From: Peptostreptococcus stomatis DSM 17678
Lineage (GTDB): Bacteria; Bacillota; Clostridia; Peptostreptococcales; Peptostreptococcaceae
NCBI RefSeq assembly: GCF_000147675.1
Contig: NZ_ADGQ01000060.1
Span: 62,001-126,000 of the forward strand
Reading direction: 5' to 3'
DNA: 64,000 nt
Position numbers and translations under genes: made by a program. Positions 1-8,925 of the stretch are shown piece by piece. Under the pieces are notes generated by a model. That model made no database searches. It was not told where the DNA came from and saw only the letters and a program-made list of their open reading frames with translations. Position 1 is the first letter of the stretch. Every line of letters starts with the position of its first letter.

Positions 1-221
1 TTTGCAATTTGATTGATGTTGCTTGTAGCATTGGAAAGTAAACCCTGTAAATCTCTAAATGGCTCTAAATCCACTTGATATATTTCCTTTTCTAAAACGC
101 ACTTGCGTATGAAGTGGCTCATATTTTTACACTTCGCAAGTTTTCTTTTCTCCTCAAAAAGAGCCTTTTCTTCTTCTGTCAATTTAATTTCAAGTCGTTC
201 ATTTCGTATTCTATTTGCCAT
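1..221 (-). CDS. MobC-like relaxosome accessory protein, partial
   Basis: The reverse strand encodes a protein from an ATG at 221 that runs off the left edge (3' end missing). It starts MANRIRNERLEIKLTEEEKA and continues with a basic, helical segment containing MSHFIRKCV. This is the usual look of the small MobC/ribbon-helix-helix mobilisation proteins of Tn1549/CTn5-type conjugative elements, which sit at oriT with the relaxase. A strong AAAGGAGG site lies 7-8 bases upstream. The relaxase would be expected further left, outside the window. Identification rests on motif style and on the neighbouring element-type genes, so it is family-level only. Confidence 0.72.
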   Translation of the reverse strand, partial: MANRIRNERLEIKLTEEEKALFEEKRKLAKCKNMSHFIRKCVLEKEIYQVDLEPFRDLQGLLSNATSNINQIA

Positions 222-254
222 AGGTAAATCCTCCTTTGAATGTGTTTCGGGGTC

Positions 255-386
255 TTAGGGTACACCCTAACAAGTTAAAAATTGATAAAAAAAGAAGCAG
301 ATCCCAAAGGGCTGCTTCATCAATTTTTTCGTAAGTGTCCGTACACTTACTGTGCTTGCTACAAAAGACTGATTATGGTAGCAAGC
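255..386. other. cluster of inverted repeats, possible oriT region
   Basis: Three inverted repeats lie directly upstream of the MobC-like gene: TTAGGGT/ACCCTAA at 255-270 (2-base loop), GTAAGTGT/ACACTTAC at 331-350 (4-base loop) and GCTTGCTAC/GTAGCAAGC at 354-386 (15-base loop). The TAAGTG core resembles nic regions of MOB-P type oriTs. Position between mobC and cargo fits an origin of transfer. Function is inferred; some of these stems could equally serve as terminators. Confidence 0.35.
288..318 (-). terminator. rho-independent terminator, leftward
   Basis: GAAGCAG at 294-300 pairs with CTGCTTC at 312-318, and on the reverse strand the stem is followed by a run of seven T. It would end the leftward AraC-type transcript. 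Confidence 0.6.
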
Positions 387-416
387 GTTAAGCACATATT
401 GAATTCTAATATTAGT

Positions 417-1388
417 TTAAGTAATTGTACTTCTATATTTACTTGGTGTGATACCATAAGTTGATTTGAATATTTTAGCAAAATGTCCTGTGTGTGTATA
501 GCCAACTTTTTTTGCTATCGCAGATATTTTATGCTCGGGATTTTTCAGCAATAATAGTGCTTTATTAAGCCTTAATTCTTTTAAGTACTCGTAGGGAGGA
601 ACACCGTAGTATTTGCGAAAAGCTAATTGAAATCGTGCAGGACTCATTAAAGCAATTTTAGAGAGTTCAAGTCCGTCAATATGAACAGATAAATCTTTTT
701 TCATAGCTGATACAACTCTTTTCAGATTTTGCTTATCTTTTTTAGTTAAGACAACGGATATATTTTTTTCTTTTTCTTCTAACCTTGTAATTATGATAGA
801 TAATAGTTCCATAACTTTGCTTTCCAAATATAAAGGCAAAATTTTTCCTTCGGCTTGGGATTCCCTTATCTGTTGAAATATAAAATTCAATTGAGGAGAA
901 TTTTGAGTTTTTAACAAATAAGAATTAAGGATTTTTGTTTTTTCATATTCAAAATCATCATATTTTAACTTTAAGAAAGTATCAAAGTATTCTTTAGTTA
1001 GGATTATTTTCGTGAATTTTACAGGCTTATTTGCTTCGCAATAGGTATAAGTTTTCTTTTCCGTATTTAAGTAACAATATATACCTTTTTCTACATTATT
1101 TAACTTTCTGCCACCGACTTTAAATGAACTGCTTTCTGTTTCAAATTGGCTAATCTCTAAATACTTTTCAGATACTTCGGTTATTTTCTCCATTGTTTCA
1201 TTTGGAGTAAAGTCAGCAATTAAAATAAGAATTAAACTGCTGTCAAACTTTAGTATGCGGAAAGTACCTTTGCCAAAATTGGGATCTATTTGAAAGATTT
1301 GTTTGTTTTCAGTTGATAAAGTTGGAACAGGAATAAAAGGAGCGTCATGCACTAAGTTTGTTAAATAATCAATAACGGTTCTTTCCAT
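417..1388 (-). CDS. AraC-family transcriptional regulator
   Basis: A 323-residue protein. The C-terminal ~100 residues hold the two helix-turn-helix motifs of the AraC/XylS family: a first HTH around LSKIALMSPARFQLAFRKYY and a second ending in GYTHTGHFAKIFKSTYG, the classic end of the domain. The N-terminal 200 residues are not recognisable and presumably sense a ligand. The ATG at 1388 is preferred to the TTG just upstream because it sits 8 bases from a GGTGGG site. The gene is divergent from the ABC/Feo operon, which it most likely controls; in enterobactin- or yersiniabactin-type loci such AraC proteins sense the siderophore (analogy only). Confidence 0.88.
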   Translation of the reverse strand: MERTVIDYLTNLVHDAPFIPVPTLSTENKQIFQIDPNFGKGTFRILKFDSSLILILIADFTPNETMEKITEVSEKYLEISQFETESSSFKVGGRKLNNVEKGIYCYLNTEKKTYTYCEANKPVKFTKIILTKEYFDTFLKLKYDDFEYEKTKILNSYLLKTQNSPQLNFIFQQIRESQAEGKILPLYLESKVMELLSIIITRLEEKEKNISVVLTKKDKQNLKRVVSAMKKDLSVHIDGLELSKIALMSPARFQLAFRKYYGVPPYEYLKELRLNKALLLLKNPEHKISAIAKKVGYTHTGHFAKIFKSTYGITPSKYRSTIT

Positions 1389-1523
1389 CAATTTTGCCCA
1401 CCTTTCTCAATGTCAAGAATTTATTTAATTTTATCACGTATTTATAAAAATGTAAATAAAAATACCGATAAAAAGCTTATAAATAAAGGGATTATAAGCA
1501 ATAATGAAATTCCTAGTTTGATT

Positions 1524-1581
1524 TTGAGTTATAGAAAATTAGCCTTATAATGAATGTGAATAGTTAGATACAGCTAACTAT
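1524..1581 (+). promoter_or_regulatory. promoter and operator-like inverted repeat of the iron-uptake operon
   Basis: A TTGAGT (1524-1529) and a TATAAT (1546-1551) are 16 bases apart. Just downstream, ATAGTTAG (1560-1567) and CTAACTAT (1574-1581) form a perfect 8-bp inverted repeat with a 6-base gap, at the expected transcription start. It may be an operator for the AraC protein or for an iron regulator. An AAAGGAGA ribosome site and the first ABC gene follow. Confidence 0.55.
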
Positions 1582-1604
1582 TAGGAAAGGAGATGGAATA
1601 ACTA

Positions 1605-3371
1605 ATGGAAAAAAAGAAGACAGGGATATCTTATGTATTCCAATTAGCAAAAGATGAGAGAAAAAAGCTACATTTAGGAATGTTTTTATCTGTCATTTCT
1701 GCGGCTTTATCATTAGTTCCTTATTTTGTAGTTTATAAGATATTACTAATGATATTCCAGAAAAATATTTCGTATACAGAAATTTTAATGTGGGCAGGTA
1801 TAGGAATTACAAGTGCCGTTTTGCAAGCAATACTAATGTCATTTGCGGGCATTTTATCTCATACAGCAGCTTTTAACACAATACACAGAATTAAGCTGAA
1901 AGTTGTAAATCATATTTCAAAATTTAATTTGGGATTCTTTCAAGAGCATGACCCCGGAGAAATTAAAACATTGTTGTTTGATGATGTGGATAGAGTTGAA
2001 AATTTTTTAGCTCATAGCACTTTGGAATTAGCACAGGTAGCAGTTGTTCCGGTTATTATGTTTATTTTCCTGTTGAAATTAAATTGGATGATGGCACTTG
2101 TTATGTTAATCCCTATGATTTTAGGATTGGGAGTTCCGATGATGCTGATGAAAAATTATCCTGACATGTCAACGGAGCTATCCGAAGATATTGCTGATTT
2201 AAATGCTTCAGCAAATGAATTTATAAAGGCTATGCCTGTCATTAAAATGTATCAGTTAACAGCAGAAAAATTTGAACAATATAGGAATTCATTGAATGCG
2301 TATATTGCTTGTTGGAAAAAGATGTGTATGAGTTCTTGCTATCCTTTATCAATAACCTTAGTAGTTTTGGATTCAGCAATCTTATTTACATTGCCATTCG
2401 GAGGATATTTCTTTTTGAGAAATTCTTTATCAGCAACATCCTATTTGCTATTTATTATGCTTACAATGTGCTTTTTCGTTTCGTTCTTAAATATGGTAAC
2501 AATCTTTATGCAATCTATGGAGCTTGGAAGCGGACTGAATAACATAAAAAAAATAATGGATATGGATGAACTGAAAGACGGAACAAAAATCATAAACAAG
2601 AATGAGTGTATGGAAATAGATTTTAAAGATGTTACTTTCAGTTATGGCGATGAAGAAACAAAAAATAAAGCATTACAACATATCAATTTGTCCTTAAAAC
2701 CAAATACAATAAATGCTTTTGTGGGAGCTTCCGGTGCAGGTAAGACAACTGCTGCACAGTTGATTGGTAGGTACTGGGATGTAACAAGTGGAGCAATTAA
2801 AATCAACGATATACCTATCAATGAATTAAAAATAGATAATTTGATGGATATTACATCATTTGTTTTTCAAGATGTATTTCTTTTGGAAGATACTCTCTAT
2901 GAGAATATTCGTATGGGAACAGATGCAGATAAAAATAAGATTATTGAGGCTGCGAAAGCAGCACAAATTCACGACTTTATTATGAGTTTACCGAATGGAT
3001 ATCAGACAAGAATCGGGGATCAAGGGGTGAAATTGTCAGGTGGACAGCAACAAAGAATCTTAATCGCAAGGGCAATACTCAAAGATTCTCCAATTATTAT
3101 TTTTGATGAAGCAACTTCCTATTCAGATATAGAAAATGAATATCAGATACAGTTAGCACTTCAAAACTTGTTGAAAAATAAAACAATCATTATGATTGCT
3201 CATCGTTTGCATACTATTAAGAACGCAGATCAAATTGTCGTATTTGATGAAGGGGAAGTCGTAGAGGTTGGAACACATAAAACTCTTTTAGAAAGAAAAG
3301 GGGTCTATGAAAGTATGTGGAACACATACACAAAAGATTACTTTGGAGAGGAGGTAAGTGCAAATGCTTAA
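1605..3371 (+). CDS. ABC transporter, fused permease and ATPase (first half)
   Basis: A 588-residue half transporter of the exporter fold. The first ~310 residues contain about six hydrophobic segments; the rest is the ATPase: Walker A GASGAGKTT near residues 374-382, signature LSGGQQQR, Walker B IIIFDEAT, and the switch histidine in IAHRL. It overlaps the next half transporter by 8 bases, so the two likely work as a heterodimer. Pairs of this type next to an AraC regulator and Feo genes resemble YbtP/YbtQ and IrtA/IrtB, which import ferric-siderophore complexes despite the exporter fold. The substrate is inferred from context. One small oddity: after Walker B the usual D-loop SALD is replaced by SYSD. 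Confidence 0.9.
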   Translation: MEKKKTGISYVFQLAKDERKKLHLGMFLSVISAALSLVPYFVVYKILLMIFQKNISYTEILMWAGIGITSAVLQAILMSFAGILSHTAAFNTIHRIKLKVVNHISKFNLGFFQEHDPGEIKTLLFDDVDRVENFLAHSTLELAQVAVVPVIMFIFLLKLNWMMALVMLIPMILGLGVPMMLMKNYPDMSTELSEDIADLNASANEFIKAMPVIKMYQLTAEKFEQYRNSLNAYIACWKKMCMSSCYPLSITLVVLDSAILFTLPFGGYFFLRNSLSATSYLLFIMLTMCFFVSFLNMVTIFMQSMELGSGLNNIKKIMDMDELKDGTKIINKNECMEIDFKDVTFSYGDEETKNKALQHINLSLKPNTINAFVGASGAGKTTAAQLIGRYWDVTSGAIKINDIPINELKIDNLMDITSFVFQDVFLLEDTLYENIRMGTDADKNKIIEAAKAAQIHDFIMSLPNGYQTRIGDQGVKLSGGQQQRILIARAILKDSPIIIFDEATSYSDIENEYQIQLALQNLLKNKTIIMIAHRLHTIKNADQIVVFDEGEVVEVGTHKTLLERKGVYESMWNTYTKDYFGEEVSANA

Positions 3372-5112
3372 GATTATTAGAACACTTCTGAAAGAGAAAA
3401 AAGAAAAATTGTATTTACCGATTTTTCTAATTGTTATGGATTCGATAGGAAGTATTGTTTTGTATTTAATGCTCTATTTTACCGTTGTTAATATATTGCA
3501 AAACACATTAACTATAAGTTTAATCATAGAATACACTGCAATATGTTTTATAAGCATGATTGTAAGAATAATCATTTATAGACACGCATACTATTTAAGC
3601 TTTTCAAGAGGAGCTGAAATGTGTGGGGATATGCGTTTGGATTTAGCAAATCATTATAGGAGTTTGAGCCTTGGTCATTTCCAAAAAAATAGTAGTGGTT
3701 ATCTATTATCAACTCTTACAAAGGATTTGAGTAGTTTTGAACTGATCATAACGCACACCTTGCCTTCGGTTATTAAAACGGCAGTTACAGCAGTATTGAT
3801 TTTATTAGGCACATTTTTTATCGATTGGAAGCTTGCATTATTAGAGTGTTTAGTATTGCTTATTGCATATCCTATGTTGGTATGGGGCAACAAAATGATA
3901 GAAAAATATGGAGCAAGAAAAAGAAAACTAAATTCTAAGATGATTTCTATTATTTTAGAGTACATTCAAGGTATGAAGGCATTTAAGTCAGCCAATATGA
4001 CAAGTGAACATTTTGAAAGAATGATAAACACACTTGAAAATGTTAGAAAGACAAGTGTAGATGCGGAAAAGAAAATGGCGTTGCCTACAAGTATGTATTT
4101 TGTCATAGTTAATTTCCTACTTCCTGTCGTTCTTTTGATTGGTGGGTATTTGTTCATAGGCGGACAAGTAGAGCCTGAACAATTTGTAGCTTTTATGCTT
4201 ATGAGTTTAGCATTATCTGCACTTTTAATTGCATTTGAACATTCGTATGGTTTGTTAAAAGATTTGAAATTAGCTGCAAGCAATCTTGAAAAAGCATATG
4301 AAACAAAGCCGCTCTCTTATGTTGAAAATGAAACAGAATTGGAAAACTTTGATATTCGATTTAAGAATGTAAACTTCTCTTATGATGGAAATAAAACAAC
4401 TTTGAAGAATATTTCTTTTGAAGCAAAAGAGGGGACTTGCACAGCTTTAATCGGTCCTTCCGGTGGAGGAAAAACCACAATTGCCAATTTGATTGCAAGG
4501 TTTTGGGATGTGAACAGCGGAGAAATTTTAATAGGAGGTAAAAATATAAGAACTATAAAACCTGATGAGTTACTTAAATATGTGAGTCAGGTTTTTCAAG
4601 ACAATGTACTACTGACTGATACCGCCTATAACAATATCAAAGTTGGAAAACCTAATGCAACAAAAGAGGAAGTCTATCAAGCAGCAAAATTAGCTTGTTG
4701 CCACGAATTTATTTTGAAAATGAAAGATGGATACGAAACGGAAATAAAGGATGGCGGAAGTACACTATCAGGCGGCGAACGACAAAGAATTGCTATTGCA
4801 AGAGCGATTTTAAAGGATGCACCGATTCTTCTGTTAGATGAATCTACCGCTTCTCTTGATCCAGATAATGAAGCTAAAATCAATAAGGCTTTAGAACATT
4901 TAATGCAAGGAAAGACTGTTTTTGTTATTGCTCATAGACTCCATACGATTAAAAATGCCGATCAAATTATTCTAATAAATGATGGGATAATTGAAGAACA
5001 GGGCGACCATAATAAACTTTATGGCGAAAAGGGACATTACTATGAAATGGTAAATACACAAGAAAGAGCAAAAAAATGGATGATAAAGGAGGATAGTTAT
5101 GGAAAGGCTTAG
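3364..5112 (+). CDS. ABC transporter, fused permease and ATPase (second half)
   Basis: Partner half transporter, 582 residues from the ATG at 3364. I prefer this ATG over an in-frame GTG at 3358 because an AGGAGG lies 9 bases upstream of the ATG and only 3 from the GTG. N-terminal membrane domain with about six hydrophobic segments, then Walker A GPSGGGKTT, signature LSGGERQR, Walker B ILLLDEST with an intact ASLD D-loop, and IAHRL. Unlike its partner, the D-loop is canonical, so the pair may have one degenerate and one full ATP site. The 3' end overlaps feoA by 14 bases, showing tight operon coupling. Confidence 0.9.
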   Translation: MLKIIRTLLKEKKEKLYLPIFLIVMDSIGSIVLYLMLYFTVVNILQNTLTISLIIEYTAICFISMIVRIIIYRHAYYLSFSRGAEMCGDMRLDLANHYRSLSLGHFQKNSSGYLLSTLTKDLSSFELIITHTLPSVIKTAVTAVLILLGTFFIDWKLALLECLVLLIAYPMLVWGNKMIEKYGARKRKLNSKMISIILEYIQGMKAFKSANMTSEHFERMINTLENVRKTSVDAEKKMALPTSMYFVIVNFLLPVVLLIGGYLFIGGQVEPEQFVAFMLMSLALSALLIAFEHSYGLLKDLKLAASNLEKAYETKPLSYVENETELENFDIRFKNVNFSYDGNKTTLKNISFEAKEGTCTALIGPSGGGKTTIANLIARFWDVNSGEILIGGKNIRTIKPDELLKYVSQVFQDNVLLTDTAYNNIKVGKPNATKEEVYQAAKLACCHEFILKMKDGYETEIKDGGSTLSGGERQRIAIARAILKDAPILLLDESTASLDPDNEAKINKALEHLMQGKTVFVIAHRLHTIKNADQIILINDGIIEEQGDHNKLYGEKGHYYEMVNTQERAKKWMIKEDSYGKA

Positions 5113-5323
5113 CACTTTGAAAGAAAAGACAAAGGGGAAAGTTGCTGAAATTATCGGTGATACACATTTCCAAAGCAGAATAATATCCATTGGGATAACT
5201 GTCGGAAGTGATATTGAAGTAATCCAAAATTATAAAAAGCAACCGATTCTAATTTATTGTAGAGATACGATGATTGCTGTCAATAAGATAGAGGCAGAGA
5301 AAATAATGATGGAGGTACTTTAA
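5099..5323 (+). CDS. feoA: FeoA, ferrous iron transport accessory protein
   Basis: A 74-residue SH3-like FeoA protein. The pattern of a small, basic domain with IISIGITVGSDIEVIQNY, then a strand with the PILIYCRDTMIAVNKIEAEKI ending, is the FeoA core. The start lies inside the upstream ABC gene, after an AAGGAGGA site, and the gene is followed 3 bases later by feoB. FeoA is a cytoplasmic partner thought to modulate FeoB gating and GTPase activity. Confidence 0.88.
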   Translation: MERLSTLKEKTKGKVAEIIGDTHFQSRIISIGITVGSDIEVIQNYKKQPILIYCRDTMIAVNKIEAEKIMMEVL

Positions 5324-5326
5324 GAT

Positions 5327-7348
5327 ATGAAAAGAGTAACAATAGCTTTACTTGGACAGCCTAATTCCGGAAAATCCACTTTATTTAACGGATTGACAGG
5401 CTCAAATCAACACGTTGGGAATTGGCCGGGTAAAACCGTTGAGAAAAAAGAAGGCGAATTTTCGTATAAAGATACCAATTATACGATTGTGGATTTACCA
5501 GGAACTTACGGATTATCAGCAAATTCAGAGGAAGAAGTTATAACAAGAGAATATATAGAAACCGGGAACGCAGACTTAATTGCTATTATGGCAGATGCTT
5601 CACAATTAAATCGAAGTCTATTTATGCTCTCTGACTACATTGGAATAAATATTCCGGTTGTCTTAATCATGAACATGATGGATGTTGCTACAAGTCAAGG
5701 GAAAAATATAAATATAAAGGGATTACAAAAATCCTTGAATATACCTGTCATTCCTATCGTTGCGGCAGATAAAAAGGAATACAAAGAGTTTTATGCTTTT
5801 CTGGAGCGTTCAGACAGCGGAAGGATTTTAGCAGACAATAATTTTGAAAGAGCATATGAAAGTGTCGCCGGAGATAAATATAAATTGCTGAAAAATTACA
5901 TTCCTGATGAAGGGATAGGCGTATTTTCAAAATCATGGATTGTCGGGAAATTATTCGATCAAGATGTGAAAGTAATCGAATTGGTAAAAGATAGTGTTGA
6001 TGAATACAAATTTAAAGAAATAGAGGATATATTAAGAGGCATCAAAAATGGGAATCTGATAACCGGTAATTGCAAATTCGATTGGATAGATAAACTTATC
6101 AATGCAAATGTTATTCAGAAAAAGAGAGTATTTAAGAGAAGCAAATTTGATCGTATAGCTACAAGTAAAGCTTTCGGAAAACCTATGGCTATCGGAGTTA
6201 TCATTTTAGGTTTGATTGTTTCCATGCTTATCGGCTTTCCGCTAATGGGATTGTTCGGGTTTGTGATACCTAAAATATCAGCATTATTAGCAAAAGGGCT
6301 TGTCGCCATTGGAGTATCAAATTGGCTGATTTCACTTTTGTGTGGAGCTGTAATGACTGCAATTACTTTTGCATTGCAAATGGCAAGTTATGTATTGGGA
6401 ATTAGCTTAGTATTTGGATTTTTGGAAGATGTAGGATATATGGCAAGAGTTTCCTATGTCTTTGACAACACTATGTCGAAATTAGGATTGCAAGGAAAAG
6501 CAATCATGCCGTTCTTGTTAAGTTTCGGCTGTAATATAGGTGGAATCACAGGAACGAGAGTAATTGATTCATGGGGACAGAGGGTTATGACGATTGCATT
6601 ATCTTGGGTAGTCCCTTGCGGGTCAACATGGGGCGTAATCGGTCTTGTTACAGGAACATTTTTCGGAAAGCAGGCTATATTTGTGATACTTAGTTTATTT
6701 GCAGTAGCATTCCTACATTTGCTAATCACATATAGAATTTTCAGGAAATCACTTTATGGGGGAAGTCAGCATTTTGGAATGATTATGGAACTTCCGCCGT
6801 ATCATAGACCTCATTGGAAGAATTTATTTTCTTCTGTGATAAACAAGATGGGAAATGTTCTGAAAAGAGCATTGAGTATTATTATCCTCATTTCTGTAGT
6901 ATTTTGGATTCTTGCCTATACACCTGACGGGAATATAGCAAACAGTCTTATTTATAAGGTGGGGACATTTATAGAGCCTGTAACAAAATTATTTGGTTTA
7001 CCATGGCAATTATTTATGGCTTTTGTTGCTTCTGCAATGGGAAAGGAATCTGCATTAGGAGTAATGGCATCTCTGTTTACTTCTTCCGGGATATGGCATG
7101 CGGTTGAAGCAAAAGGAACAATAGATACAGCTATTTTAAGCAATAATATGTTGACAACAATTTCAAAACCTGAAGCCTTAGCATTTACTTTTGCATTCTT
7201 TTTCAATATGCCTTGTTTAATGGCTCTTGCAGCTACCGCTCAAGAAACCCATTCAAAAAAATGGACGATAAAAATAGCATTGTATTATATATTATCTGCT
7301 CTAATTATATCTTGTGTTGCATATCATATTGGAAGACTTATTTTTTAA
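5327..7348 (+). CDS. feoB: FeoB, ferrous iron transporter
   Basis: A 673-residue Fe2+ permease with a cytoplasmic N-terminal G protein domain: G1 GQPNSGKS at residues 10-17, G3 DLPGTYGLSA, G4 MNMMD. The membrane half carries the Gate-like motifs, including FLEDVGYMARVSYVFD and the conserved SFGCNIGGITGTR segment, then a second gate region with ASAMGKESALGVMASLF. Length is on the short side for FeoB but all domains are present. It sits between feoA and a FeoC-like gene. Presence on a mobile element suggests the element carries an accessory iron-acquisition system in addition to any chromosomal one. Confidence 0.95.
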   Translation: MKRVTIALLGQPNSGKSTLFNGLTGSNQHVGNWPGKTVEKKEGEFSYKDTNYTIVDLPGTYGLSANSEEEVITREYIETGNADLIAIMADASQLNRSLFMLSDYIGINIPVVLIMNMMDVATSQGKNINIKGLQKSLNIPVIPIVAADKKEYKEFYAFLERSDSGRILADNNFERAYESVAGDKYKLLKNYIPDEGIGVFSKSWIVGKLFDQDVKVIELVKDSVDEYKFKEIEDILRGIKNGNLITGNCKFDWIDKLINANVIQKKRVFKRSKFDRIATSKAFGKPMAIGVIILGLIVSMLIGFPLMGLFGFVIPKISALLAKGLVAIGVSNWLISLLCGAVMTAITFALQMASYVLGISLVFGFLEDVGYMARVSYVFDNTMSKLGLQGKAIMPFLLSFGCNIGGITGTRVIDSWGQRVMTIALSWVVPCGSTWGVIGLVTGTFFGKQAIFVILSLFAVAFLHLLITYRIFRKSLYGGSQHFGMIMELPPYHRPHWKNLFSSVINKMGNVLKRALSIIILISVVFWILAYTPDGNIANSLIYKVGTFIEPVTKLFGLPWQLFMAFVASAMGKESALGVMASLFTSSGIWHAVEAKGTIDTAILSNNMLTTISKPEALAFTFAFFFNMPCLMALAATAQETHSKKWTIKIALYYILSALIISCVAYHIGRLIF

Positions 7349-7360
7349 GGGGTGATAAGG

Positions 7361-7594
7361 GTGCTTATACAACTATTAGAAGTATTGAAAAAGAAAAAGA
7401 ACTGCACTTTGCAAGAACTTGCTGAATTGACAGGGGAGGATTTAGAAAGTGTAAAAATGAAAATTGAATATCTCGAAAATAATGGATATTTGGTAAAAAC
7501 CAAAAGATCTGAAACAAGTAGATGCCAAAGTCAGTGTTTTGAATGTTCGAATTGTATTGTTAACCAAGATGATATTTGGATTGTAAAAGAATGA
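7361..7594 (+). CDS. FeoC-like winged-helix protein with cysteine cluster
   Basis: About 77 residues. The first 50 form a winged-helix (LLEVLKKKKNCTLQELAELT...), followed by four cysteines in CQSQCFECSNC, the type of cluster FeoC proteins use to bind an Fe-S cluster. GTG at 7361 is chosen since an AAGGGG lies 8 bases upstream; an upstream in-frame GTG at 7352 would sit inside that site. It directly follows feoB, the usual place of feoC. Confidence 0.8.
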   Translation: MLIQLLEVLKKKKNCTLQELAELTGEDLESVKMKIEYLENNGYLVKTKRSETSRCQSQCFECSNCIVNQDDIWIVKE

Positions 7595-7623
7595 CATAAA
7601 GATAACAAATGGAGGGACAGGCT

Positions 7624-7725
7624 ATGAAAAAGGCTATATATTTATTTGAAGTAATAACTCAAAACAAAATCATTCCTTCTTCTTATAAGATTTATAGTTG
7701 TCTGTTTTTCCATATACTCGTCTAA
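7624..7725 (+). CDS. small hydrophobic peptide, unknown
   Basis: An ATG at 7624 behind a GGAGGG site opens a 33-residue frame starting MKKAIYLFEVITQNKIIP and ending in a hydrophobic stretch. It follows the Feo genes and precedes a terminator. I recognise no family; it may be a genuine small protein or chance. Confidence 0.3.
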   Translation: MKKAIYLFEVITQNKIIPSSYKIYSCLFFHILV

Positions 7726-7769
7726 ACAATTAAATATAGTTAAAGAAAGAACAGGTTTATTTCATTTTA

Positions 7770-7810
7770 GAGGACTTCTTATGCCAAGATGCAGGAGTCC
7801 TCCTTTTTTG
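7770..7810 (+). terminator. rho-independent terminator after the iron operon
   Basis: GAGGACT (7770-7776) pairs with AGTCCTC (7796-7802), followed by a run of six T. It closes the ABC-Feo transcript before the sigma-like gene. Confidence 0.75.
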
Positions 7811-7851
7811 TCTGAAAAACAAACAGATAAAAAAGAAATGGAGGAAACTTT

Positions 7852-8268
7852 ATGGCAAAAGAGTATTACCTTTATGTCGGAGGACAAAAGGTGAAAGTCA
7901 GTGAAGATATTTATAAAGTCTACTGGCGAGAACGAGAACACGAGAAGTATTTAGAGCAGGTGGACAGAAAAAACCACCTGCTTTTCTTTTCGTCATTGGA
8001 TCATGATGGACACTTTGTAGATAATCTTGTTGATGAAAGCGTTGATGTTGAAAAGATTGTTGAAACACAGATGATGATTGAGGCGGTAAGAAATGTTATA
8101 TCAAAATTAAACGATGAAGAAAGAGACATCATTGAGCGTTTGTATTTCAATGACGAAACACTATCGAGTATAGCAAGAGGTAAGAAGGTGAGTTACCAAG
8201 CTATACAATGGCGAAAAAATAGCATTCTTAAAAAATTAAGGGTGTTATTGGAAGAATTTATGAAGTGA
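7852..8268 (+). CDS. sigma-70-like regulator of the conjugative element
   Basis: A 138-residue protein. The N-terminus (YYLYVGGQKVKVSEDIYKVYW) is typical of the sigma-like proteins of Tn916/Tn1549-type elements. The C-terminal half has a region-4-like helix-turn-helix (LNDEERDIIERLYF ... LSSIARGKKVSYQAIQWRK). Region 2 is not obvious, so it may act as an atypical sigma or as an activator. ATG at 7852 follows a GGAGG. It sits between cargo and recombinase, where such genes control excision or transfer. Confidence 0.8.
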   Translation: MAKEYYLYVGGQKVKVSEDIYKVYWREREHEKYLEQVDRKNHLLFFSSLDHDGHFVDNLVDESVDVEKIVETQMMIEAVRNVISKLNDEERDIIERLYFNDETLSSIARGKKVSYQAIQWRKNSILKKLRVLLEEFMK

Positions 8269-8718
8269 TCACCTTGTGTATGAGGGCAGATTTTCCTTGT
8301 TTAAGGTGAAGGGAGATCTGTCCTCTTAATCTAATTGAAGAATTATTTTCAAGAATTGCTTAAAAGAAAATCTCTCTAAAAGCCAATAGGCACTTGTTCC
8401 TTGACAACTGAATAGACCAAGGTAGGACTTTATCTACTTGTGGAGAATTATGGCTTACGCCATGACCTTTCTGCTGAAAGAGATTTCGGTTTTATGAATA
8501 CTGGGTTAGCCAAGGATACAAGAAAGTGAGCGATAAATAAGAATACATAAAAACAGAGGTGGCAATCTGTTCGGTGATACAAGTAGTGATAATGATACTT
8601 CAATAGTTTAAGCCGGCTCATCTGGAATAAGGGGCGGAGGTGAGATTCCTATGTTGCTGCCAAGCACCTACCAATGTCATAAAACTTATAAATAAATTTG
8701 AAAGAGGAGGATTTAGAA
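8269..8718 (+). other. 450-base structured non-coding stretch with a 14-residue leader ORF
   Basis: No long frame exists here. The stretch holds short hairpin-forming segments and ends in a leader-type ORF at 8651-8695 (MLLPSTYQCHKTYK) preceded by a GGAGGTGAG site. A second AGGAGG at 8705-8710 serves the next gene. A TTGACA occurs at 8402 without a good -10. The arrangement suggests translational or transcriptional attenuation upstream of the excision genes, which is an inference. Confidence 0.4.
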
Positions 8719-8865
8719 ATGAATAATGAATTATTAAAATACAGCCTCCAATTATCTATGTTATCTATACTGCTTTCTAAACACTTGCTCAGTGATATTG
8801 AATACAAAAAGATAAAACTAAAGCTGATGAAAAAGTATAATATCTCCACAGAATTATATTTATAA
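8719..8865 (+). CDS. SHOCT-like small protein upstream of the recombinase
   Basis: A 48-residue protein, MNNELLKYSLQLSMLSILLS then a charged helix ending KKIKLKLMKKYNIS. The pattern 'leucine-rich helix, acidic turn (LLSDIEY), lysine-rich helix' matches the SHOCT fold that commonly precedes large serine recombinases on Tn1549-like elements. A strong AGGAGG lies 8 bases upstream of the ATG. It could be an excision accessory factor. Confidence 0.6.
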   Translation: MNNELLKYSLQLSMLSILLSKHLLSDIEYKKIKLKLMKKYNISTELYL

Positions 8866-8925
8866 TGTTTTGCAAGTGTGGTATAATAGAACTGCATAGA
8901 AATATACAAAAAGGAGGCGGATGCA

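Noticed and set aside
282-464. 60-codon forward frame over the inverted repeats near the left edge
   Set aside because: Covers terminator and oriT-like stems and runs into the AraC gene antisense; no ribosome site.
8395-8700. Group II intron or known riboswitch
   Set aside because: No intron-encoded reverse transcriptase, no domain V-like stem and no motif of a riboswitch I can name.
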